Shown: positions 50,860 to 64,000, numbered from the stretch's first letter. The stretch: 64,000 bases of DNA from Amblyornis subalaris (GCA_018881555.1 JACAXG010000050.1:2852001-2916000); one strand, 5' to 3'. Notes: a model not told the origin generated them from the sequence alone. Numbers and translations: made by a program.

Positions 50860-51120
50860 CAGTTTAATTAAAGCCATCTAAATCTCAATCTTTCCTTTTT
50901 ATTTGTTCACATTATTTATTTATTGCTGACATCTTTTATTTATATGGGGTTGTGCAGGTAATTTATTTATAACAGAGGTTATTTAACTGGACTAGCAGTG
51001 AATCATGCATGAGATCACCTGTGTCCATCGAGAACTCAACTGAAGTAATTCGGATCCCACCCAAATGCAATTGGCCTTTGAGTTGTGACCTTAATCACAG
51101 CACTTAGCTTTTCCTTTTTA
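50860..51120. promoter_or_regulatory. Candidate conserved noncoding element
   Basis: About 260 bases of complex AT-rich DNA with TTTAATTAAAG, repeated TTATTTAT words and a less AT-biased unique part at 50990-51090. It has no coding potential and no repeat signature. The look is that of a vertebrate developmental enhancer; inference only. Confidence 0.25.
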
Positions 51121-51354
51121 TGAAGAGTTGAAAGAGCATTCCAGTGCAGAGGATACCACCACTTATANCATGTTCTGTAGGTGTGTGTTGCCCATTTGTT
51201 GTTTGCAAGTTACAGATTTCTTAATTCTCATCACTTACACTGAAAAATTTGTTATGGGCAAAAGGAACACATATGGAAACCCAAGAATTTATTGGCAGCT
51301 TAATTGGTCTTAGCAACCCAATCCATTATTTTTAATGTAGTTACAAAGATNCTA

Positions 51355-51445
51355 AAATTTTATTATATACATAATATGGTATAAAATGTAGTATGAGGTA
51401 TTACATACATATAATTATATACAATTCTAATTATATATATCGAAA
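51355..51445. repeat. AT-rich low-complexity tract
   Basis: Dominated by TATA, ATTA and ATAC words, with repeated ACATA/TATATA units. Confidence 0.6.
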
Positions 51446-51492
51446 CTTTCAGATTTTTGATGATTTGTTGACCTTCTTAAGGTCAAAATCTT

Positions 51493-51551
51493 GGAGGGAG
51501 AGGGGGAAGGGGGAGAAATGAAGGGATGCAGGGGAGAGGAGAAAAGAAGGC
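51493..51551 (+). repeat. Polypurine, G-run tract
   Basis: About 59 bases, nearly all purine, with runs of three to five G (GGGAGAGGGGGAAGGGGG at the left). One strand could form triplex or loosely spaced G-quadruplex structure. No gene border is visible beside it. Confidence 0.6.
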
Positions 51552-52691
51552 GAGCCCACAGTATCCAGAGAATTTTTTCAGGAGGATAGCAATGTGGGTG
51601 GTTTCTTCCTCCTCACTTACAGTAATATTTAGGTTTGCTAACATGCTCTACGCACCTTGTTTTTTCTTCGTTGGTCAACAAGACCACAGAGCAAGTCAAT
51701 TCACTGTATTTTTTGTGTAACTACTTTTGGTAAAATCTGTTTCAGGTATAACAATTGCCAAGGTTGCACTCCTTTGCTGGTCACTGGACAGCTGCTTATA
51801 GCCCTGGAGTCTCCAGTATGAATCTACACCTGTGTTTTTAAGACCTCTGTCTGTCACTCCTTGCCTTTACTGCTCTGTGGTGCAGCTTATTCTAGCCTTA
51901 CAGGTAGCTCATTCCACATGCAATTAACATTTTTTATTGTGTACTAGCTGCAGAAAAAGGAATAATCATCACAGCCACACAATTGTAGAGAGCTAAACNA
52001 ACACCAAAAAAGTAGGTGATAGTGACCTGGTCATTAGATAAGTGATGCTGCAAACTAAAACAAATCCCCAGGAAGGCCAATATGGAGCCTAGAAGAAAAC
52101 CTGTGGCCTATTACAAGCAAAAACGCCCTCAAATTTNCTGGGCTACAAGGTTATATATGTCGTCTGAAGAGACAAAAATAAACTTAGCTGGTGGTTTCTA
52201 GGACAGAAAAAAAAATCAGTGACAGATTTCTACAGCAAAAGTGCATCTGGAATCTACCTCTGAACACCATACATGAGATAAACCTGGCAGAGTAACATGC
52301 TTGAAGTCAAGTCTATTGTGGCTGAATTATGCATCCATGTAAGATCCAGGAAATGAGGTAAGAGTCACCTACATACTGATATACACACAAGGATACATTT
52401 GTGTGTCTAANTGACTATCTTATACTTCAGATTAACAAGATGCACATGTATAATATTTTTCAAGCACATCCTAGTCTTTCCCTAACCCTTTCTGATCCAT
52501 CTGCTCAGCCAAAAAATCCAACAGACCAAATCCCAAAGGAAAAGCCTAAAAAATGATGCTGAACCCTGGCTTCAGAAATCTCAAAGACAACTTGCTCTTC
52601 TAATCTTCTATTTGGTCCNATATAGTCCCCACAAACCCAAACCAGTTCACTGCACTGCAAGATGCCACTTGAATGAAGTATAAGTTTTCAC

Positions 52692-52773
52692 TGGGATGGT
52701 GCTGTGCAGGGCCAGGAGTCAGACTCAGTGATCCTTGTGGGTGCCTTCCAACTCAGCTGACTCTGTGATTCTG
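52692..52773 (+). mobile_element. CR1 LINE 3' tail, very short
   Basis: An 82-base forward CR1 terminus that includes GATGGTGCTGTGCAGGGCCA, CTTGTGGGTGCCTTCCAACTC and a final CTCTGTGATTCTG. It nearly matches the end of the 16.6 kb copy and is truncated immediately upstream. Confidence 0.85.
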
Positions 52774-55700
52774 ACATCCTACAGTGTGACAAGTAAAAAC
52801 TACAATTTTTCATGCAAAGGTTTTCTTATCTTGATTGCTACACATTGACACCATCACGTGATTTCTTCCTTATATGAGTACTTCCTTCCCGCAGTTTTAA
52901 CTACCTTCTATCTACATCCATATCTATTTTCATTGTTTACTTCTAAAATTTTAAAACAAGCCCACACTATGCTAGGTCTGGGATTAAAATATTTATGGAT
53001 GTTGCATAGGTGTCATGGGAAAANAAAAAGGAAGCTGTGATTTGTATATTCACCAGGTTGCTAAGCAAAGAAGCATCTTTTCCATTACAAACTGGAAGAC
53101 TGCAGGAGATTTAGAGGAGATGCTTATAGATCCTTNTAGACAGGAAACCCATAGGCCATCAGGTAATAATAACTTAGAATAAGTTAGGTGAAAGCTTTCT
53201 GCTTGAATGCAGGGGAGGTCTGGATTTAAAAAAAANCAAAAAATCTCAACCAAGCAAAAAAACCCCAAACAAAAAGAAAAAAGAGGAAGTGTCCACTGCA
53301 AAGCCCCCAACTCACGATATCATTTTGTTCCTTACTCTATTCATATCACATGAAGGAATCAGTTTATTTTCACATTGTGGTATTGTCCTTTGTAATACAG
53401 GATTTCACAAGATTTGATCTTATGCAAAGTGAATAGGAAGCCAAAATTATTGAAAGGAAAAGTCCTTCACATCCAAGGCAGACATGTCTGGCAGATTTCA
53501 GCTTCCGACCAAACTGTTGGTATGGCAACAAAAGACATTCATAGTTCAAAGACAGAATTGATAGTGTGAGATATATTGTGTATTCACATTTAAAAATACA
53601 TTTTGAAGCCTCTGTTATTTGATTAAAGACAGGTGCTCTTTGGTATATATTTTCCAAGCCAAATAGATCTGATATAATTCTTCCAAAAATTATTATAAAT
53701 AATTACCACTCCCTCAAAAGCAGTAAGAGAAAACATAGTTTTCTGATCAGTTCCACATAATCTAAATTGCTCATATTTGTGAATAGAATTTATATATTGT
53801 GTTTGCTTCTCTGGCTGGCACAGTTTCTGAAATTTCACTGCGGGGGATTCTGACATTAAAGTAACAACATATCAGGTACAACGAAAACACTGATACCTAG
53901 TAAGTGCAAATATATAATTTAAAGTATTAGACAAGAATGGTATTAATGAAAACCAGCCCTTACCTCGAAACAGTGTCTGTTTTAGCCTGACATGCACAAT
54001 CCTTTTAATATAATATAGCAAAAGGTTCATCTAGATGTTCTGAGATAAATGATACATAAGGCAGTCATCTCCAGGCTCCATCTATCTAGCTTATTCATTC
54101 TTTCTTGAANGTGCTGAACAACAAGATGTCAAAAATGACATCGAGGTATCATTTAGGCCCCTGGCATTGAAGAACATTGAGCATTTTATTGCTTATAGCT
54201 GTAGCAAGAGCACATACTGACAGATATTTAGGAAACTGTGCTCATTTTCACAATACAAAATTAAAAGGCACATCTCTGATGCACTCCACCTGTTGATCTT
54301 AGCCCACATCACTCATCAGTCCTGAGCAGAGGACATCTATCACCCTGCTTGGCTGGATCTGTACGGTTCCATTTTTAATAATTTTCCAAAAGGCTGGTGC
54401 CACATGGGTCACTATCTCTTGTTGTTGATGTAAGAGAGCAGTTGCAAACATAAAATACCAAATCCAAGTGGCAATCCAAGATCCAAGTTCTACTGATGCT
54501 ATGGCCAGATATTTAAATCTGTGAGGTGCATCTATCATGTCCTTGTATGCCCGTAAAAGGAAGACCGGAATTGTGAACTACACGCTTTAATGAGGCAACT
54601 AAACATCCCTGCATTGTTTTTTTACTGCAAGCNACTTTTACTTTTTACATTTGTGTTATTAGTGCCATGAAAGGTAACCTCATGCTAATCACACGTCACA
54701 CCGTTTCCTGTCCAGATTGGGTTTGGTCAATGTGAAGACGTCTTCATTGATAGGTTACTAAAGCATATTATATCAAACAGTCAATGTGAATTTGCTTCGT
54801 AGGTTACTCTACTAATGGAAACACTCCAAGAAAACTGGCAAAAGATGTAGTTTGTGGTACTTGGCAAGGTAACGCAGTGTGTGAAGGCAATGCATCTTCA
54901 CAGAAAACAAACAAATCAACAACAGCCATTTCATCACTTTCAGAACTGAGCCTGTATAGTCTCAGTACAGCAGAATGTGTGCNTGCATGTATGTGTTCCA
55001 GCAAGCTTTCTAGTAGATTCACTTGACACTCTGCAATTCGGCCAAATGCTTAACTAGAATTCTCAGAGACAAGACCTCTTTCTTTATTAAATCACATTTT
55101 AGCTTTATCATGCCATAGCATATGGATACAATTTCTGAGCAGTCAAAAAATCTCATTTGTTGTGGCAAAGGTAACATTTTTTATTTTGAAACAATTCATC
55201 CAGCTGTCACCTCACTTTGGCCAAGGCCATTACTATTTGACTTCACTTTGTGTCAGTCTGTATGTCCAGCAACCAATCTTTAGATTTCAGAGGTCTTACC
55301 AAGGTCTTTAAATACTAACTGTAAAAAAGAAAGAAATATTNAACTTTTTTTAAGACTTAAAAGTGTTTTCAACCAAGATCAGTGTTTACTTGAGTGTAAA
55401 TACAGTGCTGGAAAGCTGAAGGAATAGTAAACTCCATGCGCAATGCTAATTGTCTTATATTAAAGAACAATATCATTTTTATCTTTTCTTATATCCTTCT
55501 TACACCAGAACTCACTGCATTTTTGAAATCACAGTAATGAATCCTTTTCCTAATGGATATTCAGTACTAAGTCATTTATACACCAATTTGTTTCAGTAAC
55601 AAATGAATTCCAGAAGCACCGCAACTACCAAAGCACTGATTCCCTATCTAGTTGGTCTCTGCATTTCTACACAGACCCCCAGTGAATAACCACAGACCCT

Positions 55701-58439
55701 CAACCTGAGGTTTCCTTTCTTTGAGCTGAGACTCAGCACAAGTCCATCTGGCACCATCCCATCCCTGCTGACTGCATGGCCAGGAAGCGGAATAAGTAAC
55801 TTTAGCTCTCACAGAGCTAAGGAACACTGCTTTGAGGTTTCCCCTCTGAACAGATGTCAGTTGTGGTAAGACTGATACAAACTTTAATTCTGAAGAAATT
55901 TACTTGTCTGCAAAATCTGTTCGAAATTGGCCAAGAATCTTAATACTTATTCTAGGCTGCTTCACAGGCATGCAGATGGCCAGATCATATAGGGTGCCTT
56001 TTTTTCTGTAGAAGCTAGATTAAGGGAAAGTGAATTTTGACCAAATTCATTCCCTTTCATATTCATTTTTAGAAGTAAAATTTTAATAACTAAGAATTCA
56101 GATGTTCAGCTCTTCCAGATTTAGCCCTGCCAGTAGAAAGTGTGATTGTCCATAAAGTGAAAGTTATACTACATTATTAAAGAATGCACTCAGAAGTTTT
56201 TCCTGTTTTCCCCTTCTTATTTTCCATCCTTNTCCCCTAGTGCAAGGGAACAGTGTGTTAAGTTTAAAAGCATTCTAGCAAGACTGTAAAATAAGAACTT
56301 CNTCAAGCTTAGAAATGCAATCATTCTTGCTCATGAATTGTCCCAGATTCTTAAGCTTCCCCAGGACACAGCAACTCCTATTAATATTACTAGTAGTAGT
56401 AACATTTAAAGACGAATTGATGATACATGTNTTTTCTTTTTGCATCTCTCACCATCATCCAGAATTGTAGCCTTTTATAGAATTAATTGACATAATATTT
56501 TTTATTACTGACTGACAGTATATTTCTTGCCAATACCAAATACTTACTTACTATACTTTTTTTCTTCAAGTCCACATTTTTTTTTCCTTTGATGACAGGG
56601 AGTATTTAATTAAAACAAACAAACCAAAAACCATATAATGGCTGAGAAACACTTAAACATTTATATAAGAGACAGTCATCTCAGTGGTTTTAAATAATTT
56701 CTTTTTTTAAAAAATCAATGTCCATAAGAACTGGATACTTTATAGAACAGATAATGAGATGTGAAGTTTTCTATCAGTATTTAGGCGCAGCCATACAACT
56801 GAAAATAAAAAATTACTGAGTAGATCACGACGCCAATGAGTGTCTGTTGTTGAATGTTCACTGATGATAATCCAGTTTCTCATGAAAAAAAACAATTCCT
56901 TTGGAGCACGAATGCAGCTGACATATCATTTGTTATCACTATTCAGGAGACAAAGACAGTTGTCTTCTTTCATTGGGAGCGTTATGTTGTTGAGTGTTGC
57001 ACTGGATCTGTTCAGCCTGTAAAGGACTTGGGTTTCTGCTGTTTTCCCTCTAGTATGCTATGCGAAAACCAACTTCCCTTTTTTTCCCAAAACTAATTTT
57101 TAAAACTATTAGTTTATTCCAGTTAGATAGTAAAAACTTTTCCATTGTGATCTTTCTTACATAACCATANTATCATTTGACTTTCAGCATGTTTTTACTT
57201 CAGGACAACTAAAGTGAAATATACAATCACAATCAGCATTCCTAGATAACAGTGAATACACAGGGATCTTCCAACCTGCAAAACAACAGCAAAGCCGCAA
57301 CACATTAATTCTCACAACCCTCCTGCAGAGAAACAAAGACAAAAAAGCGTTACTATGCCCATTTCAGAGACTGCAAAAAGACCAGACATTTGCAGGAGTC
57401 ATTTGCTCGGGGCCACCAAGTAGAAATAATAGTGATAAACTAGCATTTTCTTGCTATCAAGCTTTAGATAAAGACAACAATTTCCCTTCTCTAAGCTGAA
57501 AACAACATACACTCCCCAGTTTTCACTCAGAAAAATTAAAGAGAAGTAGCAGTACAATCCTTACACTTCTGAGTTAAAAATAGGGCAATAATGTAGCCCA
57601 TGGCCTGATACAACTGAAGTCATTGAACCATATTGTTTCAAAGAATGCTGGAAAAAACAAAGAACAGGTATTTGTGCTAATGGGAATAAGGATGAAATAC
57701 AACACTTGTTTCTGTTCTCTTAATACCTCCTACTTCATGATTTTTGGTGANCAGTCTTAATGATTCTAAATTTTCCAAAAGTCAGCTGTGTTAGAAATGT
57801 CAAGCAGTGATTCAAAACCATTCNGCATTAATTCATTAGCAGCTCACCACAAACACAAAATTCAGGATTCAGATGGTTTGTCTTACTTCTCAGTCTGATC
57901 TGAAATAATAGAAATCATGGTTGCCACAGACTTTTACCCTGTTAAGCAAGTAGAAGCCACAGAGTGTGAACATAACTCAAAAATCAGTCTCTAAAGAATG
58001 TGTATTCTGATATATTAAAAGGTTAAAAAAAGGTCATTTGATTGCATGTGTTGTCCACTACCTATGTAAATGCTCTACACTGCCATAAACAAAACACTTG
58101 CCAGACTGCAAGGCATAAAGATACCTTTTTTATGAAGCTAGCATGCATTTAGCCAGGCCTGATCATTGGCAGCACCTGTTCCTGAATTTTGGTCAGGAAA
58201 GCATGGTAAATAGTCATTACTTCACCATAACCTTCTATGATAACTCTGTGTCTGTATCTGCAGCACAGCATTGCAATCCCTCTATCACTACATACACTGG
58301 CACACCAAAGAGATTCTCTGGGCTCAGCAAGCCTTGCATCAGGTCTTTCTTCTACGTTCTGGTGAAAAGGGAAAGTTAGGGAACAACTGATGCAGAACAA
58401 TTGCAGAAGAACCTGATAGTTATCTTAACCTCGGTGCTT

Positions 58440-58530
58440 GAGACTTTGACAGGCTCACTGCATTATTAGAACATGTTAATTAGCATATGCTCTCTGATTT
58501 TCTCTCTGCTTCTCTTTTTGGCACATAGGA
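58440..58530. promoter_or_regulatory. POU/homeodomain motif patch
   Basis: TTAATTAGCATATGC (58476-58490) combines a homeodomain core and a POU-like half-site, with ATTATTAG just upstream. Candidate enhancer fragment only. Confidence 0.22.
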
Positions 58531-60040
58531 AAAAGAACACAAAAATAAGTGTTAATTTACCTTATAAATTAACACATACCCAATGGGGAAGCATTGTTTG
58601 GATATTTTTGGATTGAGTAACTTCGTAACACTTAAAAAACCTAACCCTAGCCTCATAGCTATATTAAATTATCAACCAGTGAGAATCTTGGATCAAATAT
58701 CAGTCAATGTGTTGATGAACAGTTTTTTGTTTTGATGCAACTGTGGAGCATGTCAGTTGGTAATGAAGAAAGTGCTTTGCAAGATTTTCTTACTTGCATT
58801 GAATTCCAACAAAGACAGAAGGTGTCTGCTGAGAGACAAACCAAAAAGGAAGAAGATGGAAGAAAGGAAACTTAGTAGATCAAAAGTCCTGAGGTGAGAA
58901 CATGGAGAAAAATCCATCCCTAGGGATATTGAGCAGTTCAGAAAGCTCTCCTGCACCACTAAGATCCAGACTAGTGTGATTAAACGGAAAAAGAAGGAAG
59001 GAGAAGTGCTAGCTCCCTTTCTCCAGGTAGAACAGAATTATTCAGAAGTATTTGTAAGCCAGCCATATGTGCCTACCAAATGTATCTTTTGGCTCTAGCA
59101 GTGTAAAGAGGACTGTGCATTGTGTCCTGCAGAGAAACCCAAAACAAGAACAAGGAGACCTCGCCTGCAAGATGTGGGACCTGGAAAGACTCTNCCTGGC
59201 ACCTCAGCCACATTCTTAGAATAGCATCTGCAGATTTAATGCAAATGGCGGCCTGGAATATACAATTGACCATTGAGAGAATTTTTCTGTTAAAAAAAGG
59301 CAAACAAAAGCAAATGTTCAGTGGTTTACAGATCTCAAATGGCAAAATTGGTAACGTTGAGGCACCCTTCAGAAAGAGGTGCTGTTAACTACAGAGAGAT
59401 GATGACATTGATAACATGCTGTCTTTGTTGTAAATATCACCCTTTGTTCCTCAAAATACAGGGCTGTTATTTACATGTTAGTTGCAGCCAAGGTTCCATT
59501 TCTCCCATAGGTCAGAGCAGAAGATTACTTAATTACATACTTCTATGAAAGAAAATCACTGATTCACGTCTGTCTTTAAAGTATATCTCCCTTTCATCTA
59601 ACTGTATCAGCTGCATTGAGTATGCCTAGTCTGAGTACTGGTGTAAAGGGAAAGTACATAATTTAATTTTCTAATACAAACAATAGATTCAGGAAATTAG
59701 TCTTATTTTAATTTGCAATGTGTATTCATACCAAGCTGATTGTGAATGTGAAGCCAAATGGCTTTTCTATTATCCCAAATGCAAAAACAGTCCTTAACTT
59801 CAACATAGATAAAAACCTAATCGTAAATCTAGGTGCTGTTTTCTCTCTAAAATAGTCCAAAAATTCCTTCTGACATTCACTCCCTTTGAGAAATTTCACA
59901 TACTAATTTTTAGAAGCCAATATAAAATGCTCAACACTTAAAAGTACAGAAAGTTTATTTGAAGAAAAGCTCAGTACACTACGTCCGTGATAGGTCCTAT
60001 CTCTACAGGCTGTCAAACTTCAGGAGAACTCTNGTTTTTA

Positions 60041-60565
60041 ACATCAAACAGATGTTTTATGGCACTCAACAGAAACCGCAAACCAAAAAGGAGTCCAGAG
60101 GTATCAAAGCAGTTGCCCAAGAACCCAGTGATAGACCAAGCTCTTAAGGCTTCCCCTTCTTGAGGTTCTGTGAGAACAAAAGGGCCTCCAGCATTGTTGA
60201 CCCCAGCTATGAACCATAGCTTCCTGAATCGCCACCCAATCGACTTGAGGTCAAGTAGTCCCCATCCCAAAAGTACCAAAAAGAAGACTGGAGACAACTT
60301 CAGGCCCTTCTTTCACTAAAAAAGGGAAGCACTAAGACTCTTCAAGTTCTTAGTTGAAGAGCCCCATCTTCAACTTTTTTTCAGGGGTTGTGAAGTACAA
60401 CTTCATGTCCTAGAGACTCTTGTGTCTCTGGAAAATAAACTAGTCCCATCTCACAACGAAATGGAAAGTTACCCAGAACAAAAATGCCTCAACATCATAA
60501 ATCTACCTTCTTGGTGTGTACGAGTAAAGAGCTTGTGTGCTACTTCCAACAAAGAAGGCATGTAA
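60041..60565 (+). pseudogene. Possible decayed coding sequence, unidentified
   Basis: One plus-strand frame stays open for about 174 codons except for TGA at 60161-60163 and TAA at 60317-60319, ending at TAA 60563-60565. The first two segments translate to a Lys-, Pro- and Ser-rich product (for example GPPALLTPAMNHSFLNRH, then RSSSPHPKSTKKKTGDN) that is unlike the hydrophobic AT-driven translations elsewhere, and the local composition is less AT-rich. This could be an old retrocopy of a basic, disordered nuclear protein. I do not recognise the parent, there is no clear poly(A) tail, and the reverse strand is also open over 60013-60297, so chance or composition remains likely. Confidence 0.22.
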
Positions 60566-63500
60566 ATTATAAATTCATATATTTTCCAACTTTAAACTTG
60601 TTTTGTGAAGGGGCACAAAAATGTAGACAATAGGAAATATATGACTGGAGAAATGGTAAGGAAGCACCTACTAAATGGCCGCTTTCTCCTTTCTGAAGGT
60701 TTGGTTGGGTATTCTGTTGACACAAATTTATCTGCTGGTTAACAAATATTTTGATGTACANACATGCCTTTGTTCTATCAAAACATCATGAGCTTTTTTG
60801 GCCACAAGATATACTCTGGAAATTATAAGAGAAACTGTNGAGGTTCAATGAAAGATTAGTTCTTAGAGCAAGAAACAAAAAATAGAATTTAAAGAAAACA
60901 TTAAATATGGCACAGAGTGAGTAAATAAATAACAATAAGATACAACAGACTCTTACAACAAGGAAATCACATATGTCAGCTGTATGAAATACATGGTTTT
61001 ACAGACAATAGAAGATAAAGAAAAAGATTAGGCCAAAACCATATTCTGTCTTGAAAAATCACAAATAGATGGCCTATTTATTACAAAGGACTGTTATCTC
61101 AATTACCTGAATTCAGAAACAAAATTACAAATAAAATCTTACTGCACCTCCAGACAAGGACCGAGGCACAAATGCAGGTAACAAAATCATGAAGAATGCT
61201 GGTTTTCATAGATTTCAACACTTTATCNCTGATATAAAATTGTGTCACTCTCCTCCATGACTACATCAAACATGGCATTTTATTCTATACAATGCTTATA
61301 GATACATCTATTGGCTTTTTTATTAAGCTGATTCTCTGACTTTCATGACTAGGAAGTCTCAGCTTGGTTCTGAATCTTCTTCCCTTCTGTGTTGTACAGT
61401 CATCTTAATTAGCATGATTAGAGCCAAGCTAAAGATATATTGATGATAACTACTCATTCTTTGCTACTCTACTAAATGTTCTTCTGTGACACTTCTTAAG
61501 CTGTAAAGAATCTTACTGCTTATATTTTACACTAGTAATAAGCTGTTTAGTAGTCCAGAATGCAGTGTTACATCATAAGTGTATACTGTTGGNATAATAA
61601 TTTAAAACCAGAGCCTAATTCAACTTTCCTGCCTTTTTTAAGCAAATCCATGCAGAAAAAGAACATTGTTCCTGGCCTTGCCCATAAAACCTCAGTAAAA
61701 ATTTGAGGACAGAAGTGGGAACCCACTTGGGAGGAACCACCATATGTCCCAGATGACCAAAGTGATCCAGGATTGAAAAACACCTACACCAAAAGGTGAC
61801 CTACAGCTCTCATTTACTTTAACAGCGACCTCTCTATTAACCAGAGAGTAAGAGAAATGAGGTTATTGTCTCTTTACTGACAAAATTCCCTCCTTTCTCA
61901 GCAACAGAAGGGATGGTGCCAGCGCAGAATCATTTTCTGTCCTGAAAGGCAGAAATGTTTCACTAAAAACCTGTTTGTTTCTTTCTGCATAAATGCATTC
62001 AAATCTCCTTATCTGATGTCGGAACTCCTGGATTTCTCTTGCATGGCTTTGCATATATGTTACCATTGTAGCCAATGGAGTAGGGGAACAGGGAGGAAGG
62101 GCGATGGGCAGATGGAAGATGCCTTTAGAGGTCAACTCTACCATGCGTAGAGAGTTCAGCTCTCCTTGCTCTGGTACCGCAGGAAGAGACTAACCTTTAA
62201 AAGGAGGACCGTGAACCTGAACAACCTCCTCTTTGGTTCACTTCTCCTTTTGTTGACAGAGCATTGCATATATCACAGTGTTTCTCTGTTGCAATGCATG
62301 TTTGCAGCTATTTTCTAGGGAGCAGTTCAGGGAGTGTTCATTCTGTGTTCTCATGCATATATTTTTATGAGTATTGATAAGAAAAGCCAGCAGCTAACCT
62401 ACATACTTTATCTCCTAAGGCCGGTCTCAGACAGAAGCTTTGTTTTTTGCATAGCACTGCTTCATGCTATTACAGAGTACTCCCTCTTGGCATTTTGGCT
62501 AAAGATAGCTTTAGCCATATATCTTCTAAATAGCTTTGTCGAAGATCACCAAGTTCCTTAAGCATAAAGGGAAAGCTGACCTTACATAAGGATTTGGAAC
62601 CCAAGCCATTCTATGGGGAGCCAAAAAACACCCGATGATGGTTATCAGGAAAAAGTTATCCCATGATGCCGAGAAGGCATGTAGCAATGTCCCATGCTCC
62701 TAAAGACTTGAGTCTATATAACTTATATTGTGTTTGTGTAGGTNACAGAGAAAAAAATATGGAGGCTTGTATTATTATCATTATCCATGAGAACAGGATG
62801 GAGTCTCAGACTAGTGAAAATAGCTGTAGATTTTGATTGGTAGAGTCACTATCAGCCAGGATTTCAAAAGCATTAGTAAAACTAAAGAAATGGATGAATA
62901 ATACATTTGTTGGAAATGACACTTGTGGGGAGATCAAAACTATTAACCAATTCAGAAGGGATGGAGGGTTAAATGTTATGACAATTTATTTTGACATTCT
63001 CCAGAAGAAATAGTTTCAAATATTTTCAAAAGAGGAACATTCTGACTTTCTGTTTTGAAATAGCATATTTGTTTTGAAATTGACACAAGATTGCTCTGGA
63101 TTTAACAAGAAGGTTCAGGTTGGCAAAGAATAAAATTCTTCTTCCTGCTGGGGAAAGAAAACAAACTGTTAAAGTCATTAAAAGTTGTTTCAGGTTGTTA
63201 TAAGCATTGCCTCCAGAATGTTTAGTTCAGCCACTAAACTCTCAAAAAGATGATAAAATGGATCATTTGTACAGATCTTAGAAAAAACAGCAGGAGAAAA
63301 GCAACTGGAGATCCATACCTTTCAAAGCCCGAGGTCTTGAGGTTTGTTTGTCCTTGGCAACCACCCACTGCAGCATAAATTGACTTCCTATGTCATAAAC
63401 CCAAGAAAACAGATACATAATATCTAGCACCCTATACATCTGTTTCTCTGTCTGTATATCTGCCCCNATCATTTAGCTCTCCCTATACTCCACAATGGTT

Positions 63501-64000
63501 AATAGACCTGACTCCTTCAAGAGGGATGCAAAGCACTCTCTACCTCATGGGGAGATTTCAGTTACACAGCAAGGCTCCTTCTGCTTCTCAGTCTGAAAAT
63601 TTCTGGCAGTTTCATTTAAATGGATCGCAGACCTTCATATTAAGTTACGTACAGCATGTGATAATGCAGTCAATACAATGGTTGATGTCTTATTTTTATG
63701 TCAAACTCAATTTATTCTTGCAATGTCTCCACTGTTTCAGCTTTTACTGCGCTGCAGACTTAGGCATTAACAATGTATGAAGTTTATTTTAGAGGCTGCC
63801 AGGAGCAGAGAGCTGGAGAATTTGGGTAGGTAAGGAGCAGGTATATGAAGCTCTGCTTGTCTGGGGACTCAAAATCATTTGAGGTTAGCAAGAAAAGTAA
63901 ATTTTAATCTGGTAAAACACCTGGCAGTGAAACAGCCNGGTTCTGCAGTGGAAACCGCAATCTCATACTCATAGATTACAAGGAACTCTGAGTATTACAA

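Larger units (their letters stand above)
49801..52691. other. AT-rich non-genic DNA with conserved-element look
   Basis: No gene, RNA or transposon recognised. It contains two possible conserved noncoding stretches (50200-50350 and 50860-51120), an AT-rich low-complexity segment at 51355-51445 and a polypurine tract at 51493-51551. Confidence 0.5.
52774..64000. other. Long AT-rich non-genic stretch
   Basis: Eleven kilobases without a recognisable gene, RNA or transposon. Two items have separate entries: a POU/homeodomain-rich patch at 58440-58530 and a stop-interrupted open frame at 60041-60565. An A-rich patch lies at 53228-53285. Other open frames are under 100 codons with no family resemblance. 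Confidence 0.5.

Noticed and set aside
1..64000. CRISPR arrays, tRNA or rRNA genes, bacterial or phage operons
   Set aside because: No regularly spaced repeats, cloverleaf-like blocks, rRNA signatures or packed genes were seen; the repeats and composition are those of a vertebrate genome.

Overview
This window looks like gene-poor nuclear DNA from a bird, probably a songbird. The lineage call rests on the repeats. Several fragments of the CR1 non-LTR retrotransposon (the dominant LINE of birds and other sauropsids) are readable, most with the diagnostic 3' tail ending in a short ATTCTGTGA-type motif. A solo retroviral LTR of the kind I associate with passerines is also present. I saw no mammalian Alu or L1. 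The background is AT-rich, the open frames are short and scattered, and there are no operons, ribosome-binding sites or bacterial gene packing. Single ambiguous bases (n) are scattered throughout, as expected from a draft consensus.

Layout. Bases 1-3500 are a repeat cluster: LTR-like element A (about 596-1295), a well-delimited solo LTR B (2115-3197, with CTCATC on both sides), then a reverse-strand CR1 tail (3227-3500). From 3.5 to 16.6 kb there is AT-rich DNA with no recognisable gene, a GC-rich patch at 7.3-7.56 kb and a possible conserved noncoding stretch at 4.74-5.41 kb. A forward CR1 lies at 16.60-17.17 kb. The longest CR1, on the reverse strand at 24.20-25.82 kb, keeps a decayed piece of reverse transcriptase. 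Smaller CR1 pieces lie at 32.8, 45.2, 49.0-49.8 and 52.7 kb. A third, weaker LTR-like block lies at 36.5-37.0 kb. The remaining DNA, including 52.8-64 kb, is AT-rich and single-copy in appearance.

Genes. I could not identify any intact protein-coding gene, rRNA, tRNA, known ncRNA or CRISPR array. The best hints of former or hidden coding sequence are a 75-base exon-like segment at 37945-38019 and a stop-interrupted open frame at 60041-60565. Both are weak. The window could be intergenic or lie inside a large intron; the sequence alone does not decide.

What may be functional. Several AT-rich stretches (about 4.74-5.41, 22.13-22.40, 27.66-27.99, 50.20-50.35, 50.86-51.12 and 58.44-58.53 kb) have the look of vertebrate conserved noncoding elements: dense homeodomain/POU-type motifs and clean inverted repeats. 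Two RFX X-box-like palindromes occur near 35.0 and 47.3 kb. These are pattern-based inferences that need cross-species alignment. I found no evidence of a previously undescribed multi-gene system.
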